Assembly (NCBI GenBank): GCA_015680685.1
Contig: MNCI01005810.1
Span: 420,772-484,771, forward strand
Direction: 5' to 3'
Length of the DNA: 64,000 nt
Source: Gnetum montanum
Taxonomy: Eukaryota; Streptophyta; Gnetopsida; Gnetales; Gnetaceae
The notes under the pieces are model-generated. The model made no database searches, was not told the DNA's origin, and saw only the letters and a list, made by a program, of their open reading frames with translations. The position numbers and the translations under genes were made by a program. Of this stretch, positions 1 to 8,670 are shown in pieces. Position 1 is the first letter of the stretch. Each line of letters starts with the position of its first letter.

Positions 1-389
1 GTTTTATAGAAATATTTATCTTTTGCAAACTCTATACTATGAGCCAAAATATTTTTCCATTTTTATCAAAGTAGGCTAGTTAACATAGTATTTATCATTA
101 GCTACTTATACTAACCATTCTTTCATTTAACATTCAAGTGTAATCCTAAAAATATACTATGAATCTTCCCTAAATAAAAGTCCCATAAGAAAACTAGAAA
201 TAGAGCAAGATTCAATGGATTTGTAAAATAAAAATTAGAATAACATAAAATCTCAAACATTGAAATGAGCCATCATCAATATGAGAAAACACTTTGAATA
301 ATGAAGCTATTTTTTATTAATTAATGATATAAAAATATTTTGCACCCTTGGCTATTACAAGAAATTCAAACAATTCTAAGAAATAAGTG
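1..389. other. AT-rich flank of element A
   Basis: AT-rich sequence with no open frame or RNA gene that I can support. It is the left half of the target into which element A inserted; the right half resumes at 11154. The two halves look alike in base composition. Confidence 0.6.
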
Positions 390-394
390 TAAAG
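390..394. repeat. Left target-site duplication of element A (TAAAG)
   Basis: The five bases TAAAG directly precede the LTR edge (TG...) and recur directly after the other LTR edge at 11149-11153. A 5-bp duplication is usual for Ty3/gypsy integrases. Confidence 0.9.
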
Positions 395-2872
395 TGTACT
401 GACCTAAATCGTCGGTGTAAGGCTGGAAGGGAAACAGACACCGAGAGATCGTTGGGCAGCCATAGCCAACCCTGCCTTCGCTTGAGGGCAAGCTGGAAAA
501 GGAACGAAGGCAGAGTGCCTTGGATGGTTCGCACGCAAATCAACCAAGGACTTCCCCAAGCGTAAGCTATGGCTAGCGCTTGGGTTATCGTAAACGGTGT
601 AAACGGAATATGAACAACGATACGAAATGTAAATAAAGTGTACTGAATTATGAATAAAGCGTAAACAAAGTTATATTGTAAACAGAAGATAAACTGAAGT
701 AAATAATGTAAATGAGAGGCAAAAATGAAACTGTATTGTATTGTTTTTAAACAAGAATATGCACCGGTCAAAGCGTAGTTGCACAAGTGTGGACGGCAAG
801 TCAAACGCCTAGCCTCGGAATGATGTGACACAATGATGTGACGATGAAATGTGATTAATGTGAGAAGAAATCGGAAGCCAAAAATCAGATGTGCATCACC
901 AATTTCTTCAATCTTTGCCTCTTTCAATCTTCTTCTCTCTCGTCGCTTTTGCCTTTGCTTCTCTTTGCCTCTTTGTCTTTTGCTTCTTTGTCTTTGTTCT
1001 TGTCTCTTCCTGTTTGTTGCTTCTTCTTCCAATTTGTGTGAATTGGTAGGGTATTTATAGGTTTGGGCTAGGGTTTTGGCTAGGGTTTGCTTTGACTAGG
1101 TTCAATGTATCCATGCTTGAAAGTTGTACATGAGTTGGATATGTGTTGGCAATTTTGCTTTTCTTGGCCAGGTTCAATGTATTTTACAACTTATGGGTCA
1201 TTTGAGCCCATAAAAAATACAAATAATAAAGAATACAAGCCCTTTAGCCATAAAACTTTAGAAAGTTTTTTTTAAAAAAGATTTCCAGCGGCGACGGCCC
1301 CCTTAATTAAAAATTATATTTTTTTTTGGGTTGCTGCGGTAAGAGCCAAGATAGCGATGTGGCAGCATAGGAGAGTACAGAAGCATTAGCGTGGTGAAAA
1401 GTGGCGGAAGGAGCACAGAAACATCAGTGCGGTAGAAGTAGAGACAGCCGCGTGACAAAAACAACAACGCAGCATGGTGGACGGCGGATTCAGCGACGGT
1501 AGTACAGAGGACAACACAGGAGACCGCCATGCAGCAGCGGCAGGAGTGGAAAACAGCGTCACAGGTAGAGGCAGTGCAGTAGCAACGCGGCGAGCAAGAA
1601 ATAGTGATGGGGCAAAGGTAGCAAATAGCAACGTGGGGGCAACGCGGTGGAGGAAAGTGATGGCAGGCACGGCACAGGAACACACAGGCTCGGGAGTGGG
1701 AGCAGTGGCGGCGTCGGGCAGACAGGGAAGTCAGCGACGCGGCGGTGGATGGCGCGAGACAGAAGGAACAGCAGCGGAGGCACCAAAAAACAGCAGCGTC
1801 AGGAAGCATAGGAGGCAGTAGATAGGCACGAAGTGAGGTGGCAGCGGAGAGGCAACAAACAGCAACACGACGCAGAGGGTGGCGGGAGCGCAGAGGACGT
1901 GTGTAGCAGTGCGGGGTGTGGCAGGGGTGGAACAGTAGTGGAGGGATGATGTGGCAGCGATAGGCAGAATGATGACACGGTAGGCAGCGATCAGACGCGA
2001 AGCAAGGTGGCGTGGAAGAAGCTGTGGTAGGCAGCGACGGGGAGAGCGACTTGGCAGGGCCTGTGGAGGAGACAGCGTGAGACAACACGGCAGAAAGCGA
2101 AGGAGTGATAGCAGAAGAAACGACGACGGAGAAGGCAGAGGTTGCCGCGCAAGAATCTAGCCTGGGGGCGAATTCATCAGCAGGGGCGGCAAAACAACGA
2201 CGCGGCAGCAGCAGGGACAGAATCAGCAACGCGGTGGGCACACGAATGGCAGCACGGCGGTGGCAAAAACGTGAATAAGGAGAGAAGGAGCAGGTTGGAT
2301 CAGCATCTTCGTGTCGAAGTAGGCAACATCCCTGCCCAGAGTCCCCCAGAGGTAGCCCTTCCCAAGGCCCAGGCCTTCGTCCAAAAGCTCCAGCAACTCC
2401 TCTGCCAACGCCCTCACGGCTACCCCGAATTCCTTCAGGGTCTCTCTCTCTCTGCTCATATGACGTGACATCACATCATGTATATCACTTATTGCATCAT
2501 GGCAATGATGATTGTATTGTATTTGTTAGTGTTATGTTTCATTATTGTTCTTGTTTCTTGTGCGATTATAGTCCACAAGCACGTAGGCGTATCCTTGTGA
2601 CTAGCTACAATGGGCTTGACTTGTTGTGCTCCTCACTTTCTTTTTTTGTGGCTTGCTTGCTTGCGTTGGCTTTGCTTCAGGATCTGGAATCAACCTTCGG
2701 TTTTCTAAGCTTGCTCTTATTGTTGAGCTCTTGATGCTGAGAATAGGAATTAGCATGGCAATATGTCTTTTTGTGATGCCGGTTATTGCCCTTTGCAATT
2801 AGGCTTCCATCCTTGAATTATAGAGAAATAAATTTCCATTCAAAGTATTAAGCTGAAATTAATGGTGTTTCA
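395..2872 (-). repeat. Element A 3' LTR
   Basis: 2478 bp, TG...CA ends, aligned along its length with 8671-11148. Differences are scattered substitutions and a few single-base indels; I judge several percent divergence by eye. The sense LTR starts TGAAACACCATTAATTT at 2872 and ends GGTCAGTACA at 395. U3 (about 2872-1060) is unusually GC-rich, with irregular GCAGCAACG-type short repeats. The long open frames in it on both strands are composition artefacts. Confidence 0.95.
1052..1059 (-). promoter_or_regulatory. TATA box in element A 3' LTR
   Basis: TATAAATA on the minus strand, followed by CCC and a CA-rich stretch, at the same place as in LTR 8671-11148. The other LTRs here carry the same core, so it marks the U3/R boundary. 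Confidence 0.6.
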
Positions 2873-2885
2873 TTGGCCCCTCTTT
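2873..2885 (-). other. Polypurine tract of element A
   Basis: On the minus strand AAAGAGGGGCCAA lies directly before the 3' LTR. This is the expected plus-strand primer site. The same sequence precedes the LTR at 63817. Confidence 0.85.
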
Positions 2886-4689
2886 GTTGACGTCTGGAGG
2901 AATCCACCCGAGAGGCGTCGACAAAGAAGTACAAAACACCATGAACAAACAAAGCATCAAACATTAACCATCAACCCTTGGCTGGATGTTATCGCATCAT
3001 TTTCAAAAGTACATGGGATTGGAGGAATGTGGTTCAAGATGCAGGGGAATTGATTGTAACCGGGGAAGCTAGGGGATTAAGGGAGATGATTGCTGCTGGG
3101 ATTTGTGAGAGAAGAATGCTCTCTTGTACATAGGATGTGTCATTGGTCCTTGTCAACAGCCAGTTTTTTCGGCAGACTCAGAACCAAGAGATAGGAGGTG
3201 CGTTCTTTGGAGAAACGAGACTCTTATAGAGTATTTGCGGGGCCCGTTGTAAACAGCCAAAGCCACGCAGTGATGTGCAACATGGTCTCTTTGAGACACA
3301 AGTATAATTTTTTTTCAAGACAATTGCCTTCTCGCCTGGGGCTTGTATGAGAATGGCTAATAGTCTTTTATTTATGATGTCAACGGGGTCTTGAAGACCT
3401 TTTCCGTGCATTTTGCTCTTTGACCATTTTTTTTCTTGTTTTCTTTTTTCTTCTTTGTTTTCTTTTTTTTTGTTCTTTTCGGTCTTTTTGAAAGAGCTTG
3501 CTCTTTGTTCTATGCTTGTTTTTGAGCACTTGCATTTTGCATCATGTATTGTGTTTTGCGTCGCAACCGCTTAGAGAGCTACAATGTGCAACAGTGTACG
3601 AAGAGTTTTGAGATGAGTGGAATGTATCAAGGGGGATGTAATTGAATAGGCTAAGGGAGCATGATTGGGAAATAGGGGATGCATCAGGAATCAGGAATGT
3701 ACTTATGAACGGATCGATTAACGCAGTCACGTGCGTCAGGAAAAATGTGATACCTTGTCATCATGATGAAGTGCATCTATGCCCGAACGCCTTAGAAGTG
3801 TCATCCTGCAAACACAACTCCAAGAAGACAAGAAAACCACAAATGAAACAATCAGCTAAACACTTTAAATAAGGAGATGGAGTCACATGTGCAGCTTTCA
3901 AAGCAAACAGAATCATGAACAGCATCAGTTTCATTAGGCCCCACGGGATGAATCATGCAACAAGTCTATGTGGAATAGGAACAGCCAACTGCAACAACAT
4001 ATCTTTTTCAATTTTTCCTGGTCATCAATGATGTCACTAGTTTATAGTCTTAGCGGACTGGCGTGGATTAGTTTTACGTCATAACCCCTTGGACGGTGCC
4101 AGTTTAGCATCGTAGCGGATGGTGCACTGCTTAGTTTATAGTCATGGCGGACTAATGCGTACCTTGCTTGTGTAAAGTGTGATGCTTCATGCATGGTTAT
4201 GCTACGTGCCTACGAGATCGTGCAAAAATCAACTAGGAAGAAAACAACATCAAGCAATACCTGCCGTACATAGAGTTAGAATGTATGAATGAAAGAAAAG
4301 CAATGCCATTCTGGGCCGTATGCTAGCTTAAGGCCTTTTCAGGCCATATATTTTTGTAGTTTTATGTTTTTTTTTTTATTTTTCTTTGTTTTCTAGAGTA
4401 TATGTATGCAATTCAATGTAAGCTTGAATAGAAAGGGCAACAACAGTGCATGAATCTAAATTGTTACTTGTAACTTGTAAATGGGAATTCAGTGTAAGAT
4501 GATGAGAGTTTGTAAATATGTAATTTTTTGGCTCTAGTTTAAAGCCATTTTGGGATTGGTACATCAGTTTAAAGTCTTGATGGACTGTTGCATCTATTGT
4601 CAAAGAAAGGATTACCAGTTTTATGCAACAGTGGGTCAAAGGTAGTAATGTTTTCAAGAAGTTTTAAATGGAACCGGCCATTTCTGACC
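2886..4689 (-). other. 3' noncoding region of element A
   Basis: Between the array and the polypurine tract. Parts of 2886-3900 align, reverse-complemented, with 62750-63803 of element G. It holds a long pyrimidine run on the plus strand (about 3424-3480) and a second, looser set of array-like units near 4025-4165. A short antisense open frame at 3642-3872 has a counterpart at 63041-62760, but I cannot show that it is coding. Confidence 0.6.
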
Positions 4690-4940
4690 ATGGCTAGTTT
4701 AATGTGATTGCAGACGTGTTGTAGTTTAACGTCATTTCAGACTGTTCGTAGTTTAATGTAATTTCAGACTGTTCGTAGTTTAACGTCATTTTGGACAGTT
4801 CGTAGTTTAACGTCATTTTGGACTGTTTGTAGTTTAACGTCATTTCAGACAGTTCTTAGTTTAATGTCATTTTGGACAGTTTGTAGTTTAACGTCATTTC
4901 AGACATTTCATAGTTTAACGTCATTTCGGATAGTTTGTAT
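4690..4940 (-). repeat. 27-bp tandem array after gag-pro of element A
   Basis: About nine copies of a 27-bp unit, in the element sense containing ATGACGTTAAACTACG. The array begins just after the gag-pro stop. Related units with a TAAACT core lie after gag-pro or pol in elements I, D and G. Confidence 0.85.
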
Positions 4941-4948
4941 CATTCATT

Positions 4949-7900
4949 CTAGTTTTTGAGTTGTCTCTTGATCTTTTGTAGCTTAACATGTGGGGCTGGG
5001 CATATGGGTATGATCTTATATTCACCTTCCCCTTCATCGATGATGTCAAAGGGTAGTTCTGACCAAGAGTCATTAATGGGAATGGCTCCTATGTCCGTGT
5101 CTTCTTGAGTTTCTTCAGTGCTAGTTGAGTTGTGAATTAATGTTGGGTTCGCATTTTGATGTATGTCTATGGTTTCTTGTTTAGGATTAATGAACTCAAT
5201 TTCTGAACCTTGATCCACCTCAAGGCATGAGGAAATGATTGATGATGTTGTATCCCCATGTATGATGATCTCACCACCCTCGTAAGGTAGATGTATCTCC
5301 TGATGGATTGGAGAAGATACAGCTTTAAGTTGAGCTAGCCAAGGATGTCCTAGGATCAGATTAAACTCTAGCATTTCATCAACCACTATAAATTCAGTTG
5401 ATGTAGGGAATTGATCTCCGGCTACAAAGGCTAAGTTGATTGTACCCTTAACCCTGACATGTGATCCATTGAAGGATTTTAGACATGTGATTTTGTTTGG
5501 CCTAATTTCATCTGCGAGGCCTAGCTTGTTGATGACGGAGTACAGGGCTACGTTCATTGCTGCACCATCATCAACATGCACTCTGCAGATGGTGCACTGC
5601 CCAACACGAATGCTAATGGATAGTGGAGCTGTTGTGACTTCCCCTCGTTTGGGGTTAACTTTAACTGCATCATCATGAAAGGCTAAGGTATTTGAACCCA
5701 ATCCTTGTGGTGTGTGTTGCAAAATCATTGCACAGATGGATTCTGTAATAGGAATGGATGCTAATGTTTGAGCCAAGGCTTTGCGGTGAGTGGCTGAAGT
5801 CATGACCAGGTCGTACAAACTCATCGTTGTGTTCTTTTGTTTTAGAGCTTGTTTTACTTGGGTTAGTGCAGCTACGAAGTCTTTGTCATTAGCTATTGTG
5901 TTGGTTTTAACTTCCTCCATGAAGCCTGAGAGATAGACCTCTCGAGAGGGGGACTTAGGCTTGGTTCGCTTAGGGGTAGGGGCCCCAGTGTTCAGTTGTT
6001 GCTTGTTAATTGTGGCCTTTGCTTCAGTCATGGGAGTTGTGAGGTGCTTGCGTTTCCATTTGGTGGGCCTAGCCGAGTTGCTAGTGGGGTCAACCCTTGG
6101 AGGAGGAGGGATCGAGATGTTGTCCACTATTGGGCTTTGGGTAGGTGAGGGGTCATCTCGTTGTGGGACTCTTATGACGAAAGATTGCTTAGCAGTTTTT
6201 GTTGCTACGTCATGCCAGTTTAACGTCTTAGCGGATGATGTCTGTGGAGCCTTGACCACAAAGGGTGTTGTGGGTGCCTGGGGTGGTATCTTGATAACAA
6301 AGGGAGGCCTCTTGTTTGTGGAGGCTAGGGGAATCCTTGCCTTACTGGGAGGCACACGGATCACAAAAGGTTTTTGTAGGACGTCTTGTTTGTTTTCCAT
6401 ATGGATAGTATTAATGACATATGGGGCATCGTTGATTTTGGTATTAAGAGGATCTTTATAGACCCCCATGGATTGATTTTGGGGCCTTACTGGGTTTGTC
6501 TCGTCGAATGCTACTTCACCCCCATCTATCATGCGTTGTATGTCTTGCTTCAATGCATAGCAGTAATCAGTCCCATGACCACACCGTTGATGATACTCAC
6601 AAAACCTATCCAACCTAAAGCCTTTTGGGATAGGGGGTTCATTGGGTGTTGCTAAGGCTGGATTTTTGGCCAATTCGCAAAAGCGATCATGTCTTTGTGA
6701 GGCCGCAGGAGACATTTGTTTATGTTGAATTAACCCAGCCTTTAGAAGTTGATCAAGCATTTGTGAAGGCTTCATGGGCAATGGTGTGTACTGAGTAGGG
6801 TCTTTTCTTTCGAAGGTACGTGCATGACCTATGTTGTTATTTCTATTTGAGGAGCTTTCAGGTGTATGAGTGGGTGCTGTTCTTTCATAGTTGTTTAGGA
6901 TAGTGGGTTGTTTTCCCTCAGCCACTGCTGCTACCATTGTTTTGGGTTTATCTTTCCTTATGTGTTGGCTTCTAAAGGTTGAGTAGGCTGGGTCATTACT
7001 TGTTTGTGCCGCTTCTTCTATGTCTTTGATTTGTACAAATGCTTGGCTCAATGTGCGGGCTTTTAGGTAGTAAAGTTTTGACTTAATAAAGTCATTCACG
7101 GCTGACTTAAGGATAGTGAGTAAATATGTTTCGGGGATAGGTTCATGAAGTTCGTTTAAGGCTGCACTCCACCTTTGGATAAATTTCTGTGCTGGCTCTA
7201 ATGGCGCTTGTTTAATTTGAATCAAGCTATCTAATGTGGCTTCAGGTTTCAGATTGTATTTGAAACGGGTGACAAATTGATGCAACAAATTCTCTAAAGA
7301 AGATATGGAGCTACGGGGTAGAGATCGGTACCAGTCTAAGGCTTTTCCGGTTAAGGACATTGCAAACACTCGCAAGATTACATGGGGCCATGCTTGAAGT
7401 AAAAGGCTTTCGGTTCTAAATGTTACTAGGTGGGCATTTGGGTCCCCTTCTCCATTGTACTTGGTCAGTTGAGGTAATGAGACTCCTTTTGGCAAGGTCA
7501 AGGGTGGAACTGAGGGGTCAATTGGGTCATCTTGATAGAAATCTAGTACCTTGACTTCCTCATTGTTGAAAGTTTTAAGGCGTTTTAATTCTTCTGCCAA
7601 TGAGTGCATCATTTTTTGTGTGTCTGCCCATTCTTGGGCGGTAGGAAAACCAATGGGTTGAGTTGATTGTGGATGATAATGGTTTAATTGTTGCATTGTT
7701 TGTGGAAAAGCAGGTTGTTGGGCTAACATTTGTTGTGGTGGGATGGTATTCGGGACTGAGACTACTGGTGGAACCCATTGCCCAGCCACATGTTGTGAGG
7801 CAACACCTTGAATATGTTGGGTAGGAGTAATTAATGGTGTCCTATGAATTTGTGTTTGGGGTATGTAATGGGTAGATGTGGAAGCTGGTATGACTGATGG

Positions 7901-8356
7901 TATTCCACCCACTTGAGGTTGGAGGATTGACCCTGCGTTGGTTTGGGGGAGTTGTTGAGACTGCAATGGTGGAGGAATTATGGAAGTGGATGCATCAGAG
8001 TGAATGTTATTGAGCATGGAGAAGATAGCGATGGAATGGGGAACATGTGCTTGAATGTTTGTGGATGAAGAAGGAAACATATTTTCTTCTAGGAAAGGAT
8101 GGGATAATAGGTTTGTGTGGGCATGGGGGCTAACAGTATGGTAAGATTCTCCATGTTCAGATTGGGCTGCAAAGTCATCTTCTTCATCTTGAGGCTCTAT
8201 GGGAGGTAGTTGTAAGGCTTGATTTTTAACCATGAGAAGTTGGGATATGAGTTTATGATGGTTTTCAGATAATGGGATTATGTCAAAAGCTGAAGGAATA
8301 AACTCACGTCCTCCTTCGTGGATGAATTCATATTCTCGCTTAGCTTCCCTCTCCAT
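4949..8356 (-). CDS. Gag-protease polyprotein of element A
   Basis: An uninterrupted 1135-codon frame. Gag forms the virus-like particle and protease processes it. Seen in order: a Gln/Pro-rich segment (about residues 60-250); the Retrotrans_gag domain (about 265-440, from VLDFYQDDP); the knuckle CEYHQRCGHGTDYC at about 585-600; a linker with four P-F-V-[VI]-[RK]-[VIA]-P motifs (about 660-760); and a retropepsin domain with VHVDDGAAMN near 925 and ILGHPWL near 1000. The active site reads D-D-G-A instead of the usual D-[ST]-G. The true gag start is probably upstream at 8520 in another frame, because homologues continue N-terminally; one small indel near 8393 separates the frames. There is no pol downstream. 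The frame is far better preserved than in any other copy in the window. Confidence 0.93.
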   Translation of the reverse strand: MEREAKREYEFIHEGGREFIPSAFDIIPLSENHHKLISQLLMVKNQALQLPPIEPQDEEDDFAAQSEHGESYHTVSPHAHTNLLSHPFLEENMFPSSSTNIQAHVPHSIAIFSMLNNIHSDASTSIIPPPLQSQQLPQTNAGSILQPQVGGIPSVIPASTSTHYIPQTQIHRTPLITPTQHIQGVASQHVAGQWVPPVVSVPNTIPPQQMLAQQPAFPQTMQQLNHYHPQSTQPIGFPTAQEWADTQKMMHSLAEELKRLKTFNNEEVKVLDFYQDDPIDPSVPPLTLPKGVSLPQLTKYNGEGDPNAHLVTFRTESLLLQAWPHVILRVFAMSLTGKALDWYRSLPRSSISSLENLLHQFVTRFKYNLKPEATLDSLIQIKQAPLEPAQKFIQRWSAALNELHEPIPETYLLTILKSAVNDFIKSKLYYLKARTLSQAFVQIKDIEEAAQTSNDPAYSTFRSQHIRKDKPKTMVAAVAEGKQPTILNNYERTAPTHTPESSSNRNNNIGHARTFERKDPTQYTPLPMKPSQMLDQLLKAGLIQHKQMSPAASQRHDRFCELAKNPALATPNEPPIPKGFRLDRFCEYHQRCGHGTDYCYALKQDIQRMIDGGEVAFDETNPVRPQNQSMGVYKDPLNTKINDAPYVINTIHMENKQDVLQKPFVIRVPPSKARIPLASTNKRPPFVIKIPPQAPTTPFVVKAPQTSSAKTLNWHDVATKTAKQSFVIRVPQRDDPSPTQSPIVDNISIPPPPRVDPTSNSARPTKWKRKHLTTPMTEAKATINKQQLNTGAPTPKRTKPKSPSREVYLSGFMEEVKTNTIANDKDFVAALTQVKQALKQKNTTMSLYDLVMTSATHRKALAQTLASIPITESICAMILQHTPQGLGSNTLAFHDDAVKVNPKRGEVTTAPLSISIRVGQCTICRVHVDDGAAMNVALYSVINKLGLADEIRPNKITCLKSFNGSHVRVKGTINLAFVAGDQFPTSTEFIVVDEMLEFNLILGHPWLAQLKAVSSPIHQEIHLPYEGGEIIIHGDTTSSIISSCLEVDQGSEIEFINPKQETIDIHQNANPTLIHNSTSTEETQEDTDIGAIPINDSWSELPFDIIDEGEGEYKIIPICPAPHVKLQKIKRQLKN

Positions 8357-8394
8357 ACGATCAATGGGTAGGTTGGCTTGAATCTTAACACAGA

Positions 8395-8520
8395 TAAATT
8401 ATATTGTTCAGGTGTAAGAGTTGCATGAATGGGGCCTTTGCCTTGTAGCCTCAGGGATTGGCATGTAGGGACTTGAGGATTTATGTGTTCAGTGACGGTT
8501 ATGGATTCCATAGCAGTCAT
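8395..8520 (-). CDS. N-terminal Gag segment of element A, one frame out
   Basis: The ATG at 8520 opens a frame with SLRLQGKGP and LTPEQYN, matching the Gag N-terminus of elements D, B and C (SLRLQGK, LTQEQYNFICLKIQ). Homology then jumps to the main frame near 8393, consistent with a one-base deletion. The intact ancestor probably began translation here. In this copy a product would need frameshifting or start at the internal ATG at 8356. Confidence 0.7.
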
Positions 8521-8648
8521 AGGGTTTGAAGCAATTGGTAGTGTTACTGGGTTAATTTGGGAAGATTACATGATAAATGTGAATGGACTGGGATAGATGA
8601 ATAGAGTTTTGATAGGTAGTGAGGCTTTGATTAATAACAAGAAAGTGG

Positions 8649-8665
8649 CCCTCCTTCTAGCACCA
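8649..8665 (-). other. Primer-binding site of element A
   Basis: On the minus strand TGGTGCTAGAAGGAGGG starts five bases inside the 5' LTR. Elements D, G, B and C have the same motif at the same place. I could not assign the tRNA from memory; it is not the usual initiator-Met type. Confidence 0.7.
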
Positions 8666-8670
8666 AAAAC

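Noticed and set aside
376-1032. Open frame with Arg/Lys/Gln-rich start on the minus strand, with a similar one at 8948-9310
   Set aside because: Falls in R-U5 of the LTR. The basic start comes from a simple CTTTG/CTTCT repeat, and the frame crosses the LTR edge.
1303-2241. Long minus-strand open frame (312 codons) in the LTR, with similar frames at 9585-10517
   Set aside because: Lies in GC-rich U3 of element A. Overlapping frames are open in several phases, the Cys/Ser/Pro-rich peptides have no domain, and the two LTR copies differ by frameshifts.
5961-6461. Plus-strand open frame of 166 codons
   Set aside because: It is the reverse of the gag-pro coding sequence of element A and has no independent support.
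8356-8520. Two independent genes in overlapping frames at the start of gag
   Set aside because: Homologues in D, B and C run through both segments in a single frame, so this is one Gag with a small indel.
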